DNA of 64,000 nt from Symbiodinium sp. CCMP2592 (GCA_905221615.1 CAJNDT010005780.1:410501-474500), one strand, 5' to 3'. Positions 11,291 to 22,345 are shown, numbered from the stretch's first letter. The notes: generated by a model from the letters alone, not told the origin. Translations and numbers: made by a program.

Positions 11291-11460
11291 CTCGCTAGCG
11301 TCTAAAACAGACCCCACTTGACATCAACTCACGGGTGGTGCTGCTTGGAAGTCGACAGCGGCTCGCGATTGAAGGTCTAAGCAGCCCGCGCATGCATTCC
11401 TTCTGAACAAGGGATGTCTTTTGCGCCTGCGAACTTCGGACATCACGACTCCAGGACTCC
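11291..11460 (-). CDS. Possible terminal exon, unrecognised
   Basis: The minus strand is open for about 55 codons with normal-looking, non-repetitive composition, ending in Cys-Phe-Arg-Arg and a stop near 11295. It contains VQKECMRGLLRPSIASRC. There is no start codon or recognisable domain. A competing frame is also open here, so the frame choice is uncertain. Confidence 0.22.
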
Positions 11461-11499
11461 AGGTGTGCAACGAATATGAACACGTGTATGTCTCTCTAC

Positions 11500-11502
11500 A
11501 CG

Positions 11503-11535
<33 letters not shown>

Positions 11536-11592
11536 GTACACAAATATAAACATATGTGTATCTATATATGTATACATACATGTATGCATACT
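11500..11592. repeat. TA / ATGTAT microsatellite
   Basis: A run of TATA dinucleotides from about 11503 passes into ATGTATA tetranucleotide-like repeats to about 11590. Confidence 0.85.
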
Positions 11593-11822
11593 TGCTCAAT
11601 AACTACTTTGAGTGAGTTTTCGCTCTATGACGCTGCAGCTGCAAGATCGGGGAAGGGGACTGCAAGACAGTAAGGGCACACCCATCAGAAGCTAATGGCG
11701 AAACCCTCATACCCCGAAGGGTCCATGCACCCAACTACCAGATACATTGGCCAATACTACACAGCTACATGGACCATAAACCCTAAACCCTAACCTCAGG
11801 GTACTAACCTAACCAGTAGATC

Positions 11823-11930
11823 TTAGAAGCTGCCCCCCACCCTGTAATAGTGACTATAAGGATTATATATTAGGGCCCTAGTATATGCCTACTACACCAC
11901 TATTACAGGGTGGGGGCCCCTTCTAAAATA
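11823..11930. mobile_element. MITE-like palindrome (IR-N, single copy)
   Basis: TTAGAAGCTGCCCCCCACCCTG at the left pairs with CAGGGTGGGGGCCCCTTCTAA at the right, and inner arms TAATAGTG and CACTATTA extend it. No second copy was noticed. Confidence 0.7.
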
Positions 11931-11938
11931 GATTAACC

Positions 11939-12056
11939 AGTACCCATAGGCTCTAGAGTAGTTCTTTTTTGGGTTTGGGGCTTGGGAGCTTAGGGTCCCT
12001 CAGGGTCCATGTACCCAGATAGTCTATCCTTTGGCCCCAATGTACCTGTATAGGGA
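11939..12056. mobile_element. Truncated IR-C and IR-E half elements
   Basis: TACCCATAGGCTCTAGAGTA and TTCTTTTTTGGG match the left arm of IR-C. The following AGGGTCCATGTACCCAGATA resembles the left arm of IR-E. Neither has its partner arm. Confidence 0.5.
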
Positions 12057-12163
12057 CTACCCAGAGGCTCCATAGTAGTTCCTTTTTGGGATTGCCTACC
12101 CTATAAGTTATAGGATTCTAAATATGAACCCCAAAAAAGAACTACTATGGAGCCCCTAGGTAT
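12057..12163. mobile_element. MITE-like palindrome, family IR-C copy 2
   Basis: The arms are CTACCCAGAGGCTCCATAGT and ACTATGGAGCCCCTAGGTA, with AGTTCCTTTTT and AAAAAAGAACT inside. Confidence 0.8.
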
Positions 12164-12271
12164 GGCATACGATTGCTAACTGCCAACTGCTCAGACGCCC
12201 ATATTTCAGGCAAGATCCAAAAGACCAAGCAGATAAGAGAGATAAGGACTGAGGGTTTAGGGTTTAGGGAG

Positions 12272-13026
12272 TCACGGGTGGAACCGTGTCTCCATCTGCA
12301 CTTCTTTGTCCCTAGCAGCTAGCAGTGTGGCGAAATCTTGCGGATAGTTTGCCAGTGCCTTGGCCCGAAGGCAGCAACATCTGCAGTACAGATGTCTCGA
12401 GAAACAGATGTCGGCTTCTCCGCCCCGGTCCGTGAAAACCACTTCTCGTTCTCGCTGTGGAACAGAGCATCCAATCTTGCACACTTGGCTGGGATGTTCT
12501 TTGCAGCCTGGATAATAGCAGGATTCACGGAAGTGAGCAACTTGTCGGGGTGTGCGGCCACAACTGATCTGTTGAACTTCTCATCGTTCCAGGCCGTGCA
12601 CAGAGAAGTGTTTTTACCCATCGCCTGCTTTATCTCGTGAAAGTCTCGTGCCAATCGAACCACATCAATCGCCGCAAAAGGCGGGGACTCGTTCCACAAC
12701 TTTTGGCGACCGTTGACAGAGTCCTTGCACTGCTTCCACCGACTGCCCCTGAAACCCAGGCTCGCATTGCACACCAAGAACGCCGCCCCACTACATTTCG
12801 CCTCCTTACTTGCCCAGCATCCTAGGGCCCTAACGAAACTGAATGTTAACCTGTGGGTTCATCTAGTGGTCATATACCGCAAAAAACAAAGGCAAAAGCT
12901 GCATGAACCGTAAACGCTAAACCAGACGAAGCCTCTTTCAAAAACTCATAGGATGCAGCATGCACCGTCTGGAACATGCTTAAGTTGTTGAGCAGCCGCA
13001 GGTGCTCGTCCGCGTCCTTACTTGCC
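12272..13026 (-). CDS. Unrecognised two-exon gene with a probable one-base frame break
   Basis: Exon A (13026-12928, after ATCAG|G) and exon B (from 12748, after TTTCAG|G) join in phase 2 across a 179-bp intron with donor GTCTGG. Both read as ordinary globular protein. Exon A contains EHLRLLNNLSMFQTVHAASY. Exon B contains KFNRSVVAAHPDKLLTSVNP and, later, ARLDALFHSENEKWF. At about 12361 the frame ending AAFGP stops being plausible and hits a stop at 12319. The frame one base back continues as ALANYPQDFATLLAARDKEV to a natural stop at 12272. A single lost base in the GGGCC-AAGG run would explain this: decay, allele or sequencing error. A further exon may lie at 13270-13170 (contains MSMLMETLASTSK), but its phase does not fit cleanly, next to a run of seven C. 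I cannot name the family. Confidence 0.55.
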
Positions 13027-13329
13027 CTGATCATAAACGGACAAGCTCTCAGGGCTTAGGATTTACGTTTGAGCTTTCGTTGGTACTGCCATTTTGGCTT
13101 GCCTTTAACATTATGACTATGAGATTCAAAGATTGCTGGCAACTCAAGTGCGTACCACCTCGACCCCCCCAAAGTAGGTAACATAATCGCCAAACGTTGT
13201 TCTACATATTTTGGAGGTTGAGGCAAGTGTCTCCATGAGCATCGACATGAAAGCTGTGCAGGCTCGATGCTAAATGAGCTGGAAACTTTAGCGGAATACC
13301 TCGGCTGCCAACTTCGGTGTAAGGCTTAG

Positions 13330-13890
13330 GATACAGGGTGTCAGTCTAGTGTTGAGGGCATAGGGTTTATCCCTAAACCCTAAGCCTTATGCCCCTGCAG
13401 AGGCTTCAAGCAGATCCTGCACCTCCCTATAGATAAAAAAAGGAACACTAAACCCTAAACTTAGGCCTAAACCCTTGAGAAAGCCTCAAGCAGATCCTCA
13501 GCCATTCATGTCCCACTAGATGTGGATTTCAACAGCCCTTCTACATGAAACAAGAAGGGAAATCAAACAGTATCCGCATCCGGCACCGACTCTAACTGTA
13601 GACTGGGGGATGCAACAGTTTCGTGCCATGAGCCAGGGGCGGGGGTCAAGGCTTCTGGGTCCTAAACCCTCAGCCCGAAATCCTAAAAATAAAAATAAAA
13701 ACCTAAATGTTACTAAACCTTCAGCCCGAAATCCTATAAAAACAAGCCCTAAACCCTAGATTCTATAGACCTTGTTTGCACCCAAACCATTCTGGTTTAA
13801 GCTTGAGGGAGCCCTGTTGTCCCAAAAACTCCGGAGGATCCTTCAAAGCTTCCGCCTTCCTCTAAATCATCTTTAAGGCTTATAAGGTAT
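13330..13890. other. Telomere-like fragments, no gene
   Basis: Short CCCTAAA-type motifs surround two GCCTCAAGCAGATCCT-type repeats (about 13402 and 13483). I see no gene. Confidence 0.5.
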
Positions 13891-13894
13891 AACG

Positions 13895-14270
13895 TATACG
13901 GTTTAGGGTTTCTAAGGCTTAGAGGGTTCATATATGGTATAGGGTTTAGGGTTTCTAAGGCTTAGAGGGTTTATATGGTATAGGGTTTAGGGTTTCTAAG
14001 GCTTAGAGGGTTCATATGGTTTAGGCTTTAGGGTTTCTAAGGCTTAGAGGGTTCATATGGTATAGGGTTTATGGTTTCTGAGGCTTAGAGGGTTCATATG
14101 GTATAGGGTTTAGGGTTTCTAAGGCTTAGAGGGTTCATATGGTATAGGGTTTAAGGTTTCTAAGGCTTAGAGGGTTTATATGGTATAGGGTTTAGGGTTT
14201 CTAAGGCTTAGAGGGTTTATATGGTATAGGGTTTAGGGTTTCTAAGGCTTAGAGGGTTTATATGGTTTAG
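13895..14270. repeat. Satellite: nine ~41-bp units built on TTTAGGG
   Basis: The unit is GGGTTTAGGGTTTCTAAGGC followed by TTAGAGGGTTCATATGGTATA. The landmark TCTAAGGCTTAGAGGG recurs about every 41 bp, near 13911, 13953, 13995, 14036, 14077 (variant), 14118, 14159, 14200 and 14241. Units differ at only a few positions, so amplification is recent. Confidence 0.9.
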
Positions 14271-14669
14271 GCCTAATAAAAAGTTTTTGTAAGCGTAGCA
14301 GTAGCAAAGGTGCACACATAGCCTAAAGCCTAAACCCTAAACCCCTAACCCTAAACCCTGAGGGAAGGAGGCACCTTTGGTGCAGGGTCGAATAGGTCCG
14401 TGTGTGCCCAAAATTTGGCAGTGATTTTGATTCTAGGTAATTAAGGACCTTATTGGGGTCGAACTTGATGTTGTGGTTACGAGGATTCGGACAATATTCG
14501 GACAATTAGCGATGTATCGTAGAGGCTTTAGCCTTGCGGGTCCTAATTACATGTGCAGCGAAGCGTTGATCTAGGACCCTGCGCACGAGAATAAAAGCAA
14601 AAAACAAGTCCTTGGGACCATTTAATCGGAACTGAGATTGTTCAACGAGAATGGACCTATACTACATAC

Positions 14670-15428
14670 AGCAAAGAACGAACATGATTCCGGCAATGGG
14701 AAGTCAGGCAAGTTGCTTCGAACCTTGCTTTGCTCTGCCCACACTGCGGCATACCAGCTAGCAGCATCCCGGTGAAACACCACCGCAGACATGCAAGTGC
14801 TCGCACCAAATAGAGACATGAAGCACCGCCAAGTTTTGACGTCAAAGAAGGCGAAATCTTCAGACGATAATACAACCAGTTGTGACGAATTCAGCTGCGA
14901 GTATACGTAGCTCAACCCATCCTTCAGCCTTGCTTCTTTCACAATATCTCGCTGCTCTCCGCCGCCACGGTTACAGGTGTAGAGAAGTGGTTCCACAATA
15001 AAGCGCGCAGTTGCCTTCGCAAAGCCACGGAAACCCAAACTCAAGCCAAATTCGTCCCGGAGCCAGCCTGCATTCTGTATCAGGAACTTTTGAATGGCCG
15101 TGGTACCGGTCTTCTGTGGCCCAACATGGACGACCAACTTGGGACCAGTACAAGCTCCTGCAAGTGCGGATCCGTTCTGCACTCCATTTGCCTTCAGCAC
15201 TTCCTCGGGATCTCCAATAGTCACCTGGATTTGAAAAGTTATATGCTTCTAGTCCTGTTGAAGAAGAAGCCATGAATAGCTTATGCATATGATAATTTAT
15301 GTTGCTTTTTGATTCCGGACAACCTGCTTCTGGTCTGTGCCAGGGGTAGAAGCCAAGCTGGACAGCCAAGAGAAACTGCCGAGGATGCCCAGAATTGCCA
15401 GAGCCGTCACGCAGCGGCGAACCACCAT
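14670..15428 (-). CDS. Sulfotransferase-like protein, membrane-anchored (5' part)
   Basis: Exon 1 (15428-15324) encodes 35 residues: MVVRRC, then a hydrophobic stretch ALAILGILGSFSWLSSLA typical of a type II signal anchor. Intron 1 (15323-15225, 99 bp, CAG|GT...CCAG|GT) is phase 0. Exon 2 starts at 15224. It carries the sulfotransferase P-loop VHVGPQKTGTTAIQ (about residues 67-80), which binds the 5'-phosphosulfate of PAPS. It also has a VVLSSEDFAFFD strand-turn and a candidate 3'-phosphate-binding segment, AVVFHRDAASWYAAVW (near residues 182-197). Exon 2 stays open to a stop at 14622, but the last codons look intronic; GCT|GTATGT at 14670/14669 is a good donor. A strong pyrimidine-rich acceptor ends at 14579, but the exon after it could not be phased. 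The expected C-terminal third is therefore missing or unrecognised. Likely role: Golgi transfer of sulfate to carbohydrate. Confidence 0.68.
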
Positions 15429-15439
15429 TCATACTTCAG

Positions 15440-16114
15440 CCGAAACTGAAGAATTGCGGATAGGATTTGTGGCTTTTTGATTTTATCAAAGCTCTTTTCC
15501 GGTTGGAGTTGTGGTTCACAGTTCTTATCACTTGTGCAATATGCTAAGGAAACTAAAGGTGAAACTTTGGGATTCTGTAGGGATAGTCGTTCCCCAAACA
15601 AGTTAAGGTTTGCTGGAAGTCTTGAGTGTTGAGCTGGCGGGCTGATAGTGAGGGACGTGCATGGTTATCAACGCGCTAAACCCAAAACCCTAGCTTTAGG
15701 ATTTAGGGTTGCAGGGCTTGGAGTTGAGGGATATCCGAGATCTGCAGCCGTAAGGACCGTCATGGGATATGCTTCTGCATGCACAGCTGACAACACTGCG
15801 GGCTTGCGTTCCATGTTCAGGGTTCAAGGTTTAGGCTTTTGGGTTCAGGGTTAGGGTAGGCGGTGCACAGCGTGGGATTTTGACTTCAAGGTTTCTGCGT
15901 TTCAATAAGGTTTAGGGAGCAGCAGCTACACGCATTTTTGGTCGAAGAGAAGCGCTGGAAGCGAAAATGCCCGAAATTCCAAACAGCTAACCAAAGTCCT
16001 GCAGACCCAAGCCCGGAACCCCAAAACCAAGAAAACATTCCAACACCCCAAATCCTAAGCCTAAACCCCAAACCCCGAAACCCTACACCCTCAACATCCC
16101 TCAACCTTACAGTA
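15440..16114. other. Upstream flank of the sulfotransferase-like gene; telomere-like fragments
   Basis: 15440-15650 is unique sequence and could hold the promoter or 5' UTR of the minus-strand gene. I saw no TATA or other defined motif. 15680-16114 has scattered TTTAGGG/CCCTAAA motifs. Confidence 0.35.
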
Positions 16115-16206
16115 GAAGCCAGAAAGTTGGAATATCATTATCGTATCCCCTTTAAGGTAAATTATAGGGGATCCTACCATTAATCCATATTCCAACTTTC
16201 TGGAGT
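16115..16206. mobile_element. MITE-like palindrome, family IR-F copy 2
   Basis: The arms are GAAGCCAGAAAGTTGGAATAT and ATATTCCAACTTTCTGGAGTT. The left flank CAGTA is shared with copy 3 at 35026. Confidence 0.8.
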
Positions 16207-16394
16207 TCCCCTTAAAACCTAAACCCAGAAACCCGAAAACCCTACACCGCAAACCCTGGAAGTCGCTGGGTTTCGGCTAAACATCGCATTCCCCGCTAGG
16301 GGGCGCCGCACTTGATCCATGACCATCCGGGAGGAGCCAACCTTCTACGGAAGGGATCTTAAGTCTCATAAGTCATAAGGTGCCTTAGCAAATA

Positions 16395-16504
16395 CCCCAA
16401 AGGGTCCAAGTACCCAATAATCATATACTCTCCAAAATCCTAACCTACATAACTACTATCCTAAAACCGAGTGTCTGATTCTTGGGTCCTTTGGACCCTT
16501 GGGG
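16395..16504. mobile_element. MITE-like palindrome, family IR-D copy 1
   Basis: The arms are CCCCAAAGGGTCCAAGTACC and GGGTCCTTTGGACCCTTGGGG, with the centre CTAACCTACATAACTACTAT. Confidence 0.8.
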
Positions 16505-17147
16505 ATATAATGTAGGGCAACCTTAAGGCTTCCCTTCAAAGGCTTCAGTGAGGTTGCTACAAAAAGTGACTACATTGGGGCCTGGACGACTAGAATAAGG
16601 TTTTGGTGTACATAGTATATAGGGTCTCTGTATGGTAACACGGTTGAGATACGGATACCTTTTTCGTCAAGATGGTAAACGGTCTTGCTGGGGCTCCTAG
16701 CAACTCATGATGGGCTGGCTACGGTGCCAAATATATGTATACCGTTATTGAATTTAATAAGACTTGTGTAGGGTTTGGGTACGGGGTTTTGACCGAAACG
16801 TTTCTTTTGCTTCTGCGCTGCGCTGGGCTGGCAGGCCGGGCTGGGCTGGGCTGGGTCTGATCTGGGGTTTTGGGTCGGGCTGGGCTCGGCTGGGCTAAAG
16901 GAGCCTTAATTCCCATACACCCTAGCCGTAAGGCCTTAAAACGTAATGAGTAAACGGATCCCTTAAAGGAGCCCTACACGGAACAAACCCTGAAGCCTAG
17001 GCCCTAAGCCCTAGTAAGACCCCTTGCAGGAACCCCTTAACAGGAATCAAGAACAAAGCCTAAAACCATAGCAACGACTCCTTGAAGGAACACATTGAAG
17101 GAACCTTGTAAGGAAGCACCCTTCTAGATACCTTGAAGCCCTAAAAT
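16505..17147. other. Degenerate CCCTTAAAGGAACCC-type sequence
   Basis: 16790-16900 is a CGGGCTGGGCT-type G-rich low-complexity tract. 16920-17147 has repeated CCCTTAAAGGAACCC and AACCCCTTAACAGGAA motifs. I see no gene. Confidence 0.5.
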
Positions 17148-17258
17148 AAGCGGCCTTAATGAATAGAATAAGGCTTTGGGGTATACTATACCATAAGCAT
17201 AATGAGGAACCCCCAAACTAGTATAGGTAACCATTAAGGCCCCTATAGTACCCTGTTA
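17148..17258. mobile_element. MITE-like palindrome, family IR-R copy 1
   Basis: GCGGCCTTAATGAATAGAATA at the left pairs with ACCATTAAGGCCCCTATAG at the right. The centre CTATACCATAAGCATAATGA occurs in related form at 33368-33463 and 41250-41340. Confidence 0.6.
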
Positions 17259-17578
17259 TAGATCCCTTCTAGACCCTTTTAAGGATCCCTTTCAAGGGAA
17301 CTCTAAACCCCTACAGTATACACTAAAGCCTAAACCCCTAAACCCGTATAGATCCCTTTAAAGGCACCCTTATAGGATCCCTTTATTGGTATAAGTACGT
17401 GATACGGCCCCTATACTAAATCCTCATAATAGCCCTTACAGACCCCTTTAAAACGAACCCGTAAGTAGTTATTAAGGCCCCTACAAAAAATCCCTCACGG
17501 AACAAGAACCCTTCAAGGAACCTTTGTATAGAGCCCTTTAAAAGGAACCCTGCTCTAGTTCTTAGGGCCCCTACATTT
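17259..17578. other. Degenerate CCCTTTAAAGGAACCC-type sequence
   Basis: Repeated motifs such as ATCCCTTTAAAGGCACCC and ACCCCTTTAAAACGAACCC occur throughout. They are individually self-complementary. I see no gene. Confidence 0.5.
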
Positions 17579-17679
17579 GGGTGGTTGTCAAAATTAGGGT
17601 CCCTTTTGGGTCCTTATTATAATACGGCACCCAGTATTCAGGATACCCCAAAACGGGCCATAATTTTGACAACTGCCCC
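17579..17679. mobile_element. MITE-like palindrome, family IR-A copy 4
   Basis: The arms are GGGTGGTTGTCAAAATTAGGG and CATAATTTTGACAACTGCCC. The flanks (ATTT and CTTT) agree only partly. Confidence 0.8.
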
Positions 17680-18085
17680 TTTAAAGGGAACATCGGACCT
17701 CGATCGGGTCGCCCAAGGAGGTTCCAGTTCCATGGCACTCGCCAAAAGTGATTTCGGCAGCAGAAAGCCCTGCCTTCAGGGAGGATCGGTTTAGGGTAAT
17801 AGGGGTTTAGGGTTTATAGGGTTGGGAGCTCAGGGTTTAGGGTTTCGGGGCTTTGGGTTTGGGGCTTGGGGTTTATGGCTTTGGGCCGTAAACGGATAGG
17901 GATTACGAGTTACTTGCGGGACGATGGATAACTGCAGACCTACAGGGATATGCGGGGCTTTCTGATTGTGAGCCTAATATGGGCTAACGGACTATAGGGT
18001 CTAAAGGCTTGAGCTTCTTGGCTTATGTACCCTGATGTCCTGCCAAGAACCCGAATCCCTAAACACCAAACCCTTGGTGTCAAGA

Positions 18086-18187
18086 TGGGCATTTCTCCAC
18101 ATTAGGGTCCCTTTCAAGGTCCTTTTTATAAGGGTGCCGTACTATTTCGGTGACCTAGAGAGGGGCCCCAATTTAGAGAACTACCCA
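18086..18187. mobile_element. Diverged IR-A element
   Basis: The internal order (TAGGGTCCCTTTCAAGGTCC, AAGGGTGCCGTACTATT, GGGGCCCC) matches IR-A. The arms have changed to GGGCATTTCTCCACATTAGGG and CAATTTAGAGAACTACCC. It is probably an old copy or a subfamily. A further fragment is at about 18261-18290. Confidence 0.55.
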
Positions 18188-18289
18188 CATAGAATCACTT
18201 GTAGTACCCTTATAGAAACCCTACTTTAGAAACTCTTGTAGATTCCATTGAGGAACCCTGACAGGGGCTCCAGTTTAGAGGACTACCCA

Positions 18290-20577
18290 TTGTTTGGGTC
18301 GAAGGATCTGTTGCATTGAGGCTTCGAAGGCACGATATCACATGTTCCCCTAAGGGTCCTTGTGCCCAAATACTGTATATACTTTGGTCTTAAAAGTAGT
18401 CTCTATATAGCTACATTGGGGTCGAGCGCATGGGTTCGTGTAGTGATGACCTTGGCCGAGCCGGAACTGATTCGAAGCATCATGCTTAAGCTTGATGTAC
18501 AGCTATAAGGGAGCTTGAACAAACCAACCCATTTATGCTTGATCGAAATTTGTGTACTCAGCAGTTTTGCTTTTATCGTTTGACGGGGAAAGCATTTTTT
18601 ATCTTAACTACAGTACCGCTTTTGACAGGAAATCCCAGATTGTCAACTTACATTCCGATGGTATTTTTGTCATCCACATTCTTTGGCTCGGGTCTTCCAA
18701 GCAAGGTTTGGGAAGTCTGCGTCTGCGGCCCAAGCTAGAGCCTACAAGTAAGGTTTTCCCAAACCCTAAACGGGAATTTTGGCAGAACAAACCCTTTGTA
18801 CTTCACGAGCTTGAGCTTCGTTATGGGACAGCTGGGGTCCAACAGAGGAGTCCTCTGTGTGAAGATGCAATACAGCAGTTTTTACTTGGAGCCTACATTC
18901 AAAGGTCAAACCCTAAATGCGTTAGAGTATCTGACTCTGAACCCTTGCCCGTAAACTTACCTCATTAAAACATCTACTTTCTGAAACACCGAAGAATTCA
19001 GCAAGGGTTGCCGATCAAATGTTCGAGCATGGCGCCCCAGACCGACTAAACCCAAAACAAGGCGCCTCGCGGATACAAGCCATGATGCATGCGCTTTGCG
19101 ATGGTCCACTCGGCGCTGTGATACTCCTCAGGACAGTTCGGATTTAGGGTTTAAGGGTTATGGGGGGATAAATAATCAAGCAGCTCCATGTATATTAGCA
19201 TTGCGTAACTATGGTCCCCAAATACATACCAGGCATGGTCTTTGAGGCCTAATTCCATGATGGTAGTATCACTGGAGCTGATTGGTAACATTAAATCCCT
19301 TCACCCTAAACCCTGTTGCGATTTCGGTGCTACATGAGCTTGTTTTGGTGCCAGAACTGGTCCACGTGATATGGGTTCCTTCTGCGATCGGTGGCCTCCT
19401 GTTACTAGGTCGTTCGATATGGGCTTAGGTTTTGAAACTTACAGTTTAGGGTTGAGGGACACTGAGAGTCTGAGAGCGTAGAAAGTTGTCTCGTGCGACG
19501 TTGCGTACAACTGAAGCCTTCGAAAGCAAGCTTGGGAAGCATGGCTGATCGTTGCAGTAGAGGTGGCGATCGTCGTCATCGTCGGCATCGCAGCATCATC
19601 GTCGTCGTAGTAGTAGTAGTAGGAGGAGACGTCGCAATAATAGTGGCAGGAAGAAGAAGAATAGGCGATAGTCAAGTAGAACCAACAGCAGCAGCAACAG
19701 GAGTGGCTATAGCCGTAGCGGTGGCAGTCAGTGGCGGCAGCAGCAGCGGTAATCGTAAACGACAGCTGGAACGGCAGGCAGACTGCAACCAATGACACAG
19801 ACCACACTCACCAGCCTGCCAGTACATCCAGAATCACGGATGGCGTAGTAATGCAAACATGCCAAGGGCATGTACTCGCTCATTAACCAATGCACAGGGA
19901 CCCGAAACAGTAAACCTTAAACCCCTACCCCCCATAGGCCCCGGTTTGGAGCACAATCCGAAAACTGAACTCCAGGTACAGTCCGGGTGCGCACTGCGAC
20001 CATCCTGGTTCATCTTGCCTTGCCGACTTCCAATGGCACTTCTGGGTTATCGGTTACGGGTAACGTAGCAAGTTTAAAGACCCCAATACAAAGATCCTGA
20101 TTGTAATGAATCCGATTAATCGCATCCCGATCGTAACCAGTCTTAATGGAGACGGGTTGACTCATCATGGGTCTGAACGATGCTTGAAACGGAAGTCTGC
20201 GTCTTGCTGTTCAGATCAGTCTTGATAAGGATACCCCGAAACTAAAGGGGAAAAGGGTAAGACTGGGGCACCTTGTTGCGCTTGCGATTCAGAACAACCA
20301 CGGAGGTCCAACATCACGTTTAGCAATAGCGATGTGCGAAGGCTGCCCTGCACGGCGCGAGACTGCAAACCTTAAACTAAAAAATCCTGCACCGTAGCAC
20401 AAGACCCTTTCAAGCCGGAACGCAAAGCCGAACGCCACCAGACACCGAGAAACATCAACCCTAAACGCTTACAGTAAACTCCATTCCAGCGGAACTCACT
20501 GTCTTCATGTGTTACAAAAGCGAAGCATGGGCAATGCCCCCTGGCAGCATTGAATGCAAAGCGACTATGTAGCATGT
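18290..20577. other. Mostly unique stretch, no firm gene
   Basis: Open frames at 18535-18968 have no domain I recognise. 19560-19760 is a trinucleotide-rich tract (GTC, AGC, GTA) that gives artificial long frames on both strands. Minus 20555-20385 is open for about 50 codons (contains FVTHEDSEFRWNGVYCKRLG) and could be an exon, with no recognised family. Confidence 0.35.
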
Positions 20578-20678
20578 GGGTGGTTGTCAAAATTATGGTC
20601 CCTTTTTGGGTACCCTGAATAATAGGTGCCGTATTGCAATAGGGACCCCAAAGGGGACCATAATTTTGACAACCGTCC
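20578..20678. mobile_element. MITE-like palindrome, family IR-A copy 5
   Basis: The arms are GGGTGGTTGTCAAAATTATGG and CCATAATTTTGACAACCGTCC. It is flanked by a perfect ATGT duplication (20574-20577 and 20679-20682). Confidence 0.9.
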
Positions 20679-21837
20679 ATGTGGAAATGTGGAAAACCAG
20701 CACAAGGCGATAGCTCAAACAAGCGCCAACAATCGAAATACCAGTTGCTGAGCTCGCCGGCCCCGACAAACTGTGCAATAAAACCTTACTATATATGACA
20801 GGAGCACGTTTGTTTGTATACATACAGATGTGCATATACATGTATTCATGTACATAACAGCGTCTATATATCTATCTATTTATCTATCTATAAAATAGAT
20901 ATAATTACTATACATACATATGGGTGTGCAACGAAAGGTTGGGAGGTGACGACTCGATGCTGAAATCAAATTCCAGCTGCTCGCTGCGATTCGGCCCCAG
21001 TCGATGCGGCTGTCCTGACTGCCTCGGGCAACAGCGCCCCAAAGGAGCGAAGGACCCTTGGGTTTGGAGTCAATTTTGCGACCGTTGGGTTTGGGATAGC
21101 GTTTCGGGTTTAGGGTTTAGAGTTTTGGGTTTTGGGACCCCGAGGGTCCACAGGACCCAATAATGAGGTACTCGGTTCTAGGAGAATAGCTATGTAGGTT
21201 AGGATTTCGGGGAGTGTGTGATTATCGGGTACCTGGACCCTTGGAGTAGCGCCAGGGGAAAAGGCAACATAATTACTTCAAAACCCCGAAACTTCGAATC
21301 CATGTTTGGGCTCTGTGTTCGGGTCCGCACATTTTCTGAGACGCCGAGGGATTGAAGGTTTCCGGGCGCATATCGAGAGCTACATGTGACCCTCGTCGCT
21401 TAGTTTAGTATCCCTGAACAGGAGCCTGGAATATGAACTATGCTTGCCTAGCCGAGGATGAAATCGAAATCATTGGGTGCAGGCAAGTCTCGGCTTAACG
21501 AAAACCGGTAGATGGTTTAAGAACCAGTCCAGGACGTTAAGACCCAGTAACTCCACAACCGTGAGTGTCACCCTGTATACCCTGAGCCCATCTGAGCCCT
21601 TTACCTGAAACCTGAAAATGCTGAACTGTAGAGCCCAAGCCCTAAACCCTAAACCCTAAACCCTAAACCCTACCCTATTCAGAGAAGCAGCTGTCTCGCA
21701 AGGATGACGAAGCCTGGGTGTTAAGCTAGTGGGTTTTGGGAGTTTGGGGGTTCAGATGACACCCCCAACACCTACTCGCAACTCCCTCGACCCAAAATGC
21801 CCAGCCCAACGCCCCGGTTCAAATTCAGTCGGCAAGC
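20679..21837. other. Mixed unique and repeat sequence
   Basis: It contains a TATC/TATA microsatellite at 20862-20915, an IR-D element at 21138-21246 and a short CCCTAAA run at 21643-21673. No gene is supported. Confidence 0.45.
21138..21246. mobile_element. MITE-like palindrome, family IR-D copy 2
   Basis: The arms are CCCCGAGGGTCCACAGGACCC and GGGTACCTGGACCCTTGGAG. The orientation is opposite to copy 1. Confidence 0.7.
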
Positions 21838-21943
21838 AGTTACCCTAAGGCTCCATAGTAGTTCCTTTTTTGGGTTCATATATAGATTCCTGTAAGGTAA
21901 TCCCAAAAAGGAACTACTCTGGAGCCTCTGGGCACGGCCTTTG
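21838..21943. mobile_element. MITE-like palindrome, family IR-C copy 3
   Basis: The arms are TTACCCTAAGGCTCCATAGT and ACTCTGGAGCCTCTGGGCA. Confidence 0.8.
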
Positions 21944-22214
21944 TATTTAACATCACTTTTGGGCAGTAGTTGATGGGAGTGTAGAGTTCAATGTGCACCA
22001 CGACCGAAACCTCATGACTTCAGGCTTTCACGGAATCGCTGCGGCTTCCGCGTCCGTTGGGCTTGCAGCTTCGTCCGAACCCTTTCCGCATTCGTGACTC
22101 GAAAGCACTTCGTATTGAAGAAACTGTACGGTTTAGGGATTACCTCTGGTATTCATTGTGGTTTCATTTTGGTTAAGCCTATTTTGCTTACAAAACTTGG
22201 GTTAACAAAGAGAA

Positions 22215-22345
22215 GGAGGTGTAGGGACAGCCCTTCGTTGCGGTTTCCTTCGAGAATGATCACGAGGTACCTCAAGGCTATCTTCGGTGAAGAAGCTGTC
22301 TTCTTGCTTCGCTGTCGAATCGCGACGGGTCCGGGCGGTAGATAA
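22215..22345 (-). CDS. Possible next exon of the ketosynthase gene
   Basis: The minus strand is open and contains KIALRYLVIILEGNRNEG. This resembles the ketosynthase segment after the RGEG motif, where a strand of the form yAvI.G.avN.dG is usual. Its position (downstream of the exon at 22943-22897, same strand) fits. The splice sites were not fixed and the match is loose, so it is only a candidate. Confidence 0.3.

Noticed and set aside
13088..13099. GCCATTTTGGCT matches the middle of the dinoflagellate spliced leader.
   Set aside because: A 12-base match without the flanking bases, and it is on the strand opposite to the nearby gene. Chance is likely.
19439..19807. Overlapping frames of about 100-120 codons on both strands with poly-Val, poly-Ala and poly-Asp stretches.
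   Set aside because: They arise from a trinucleotide-rich tract and have no domain or splice support.
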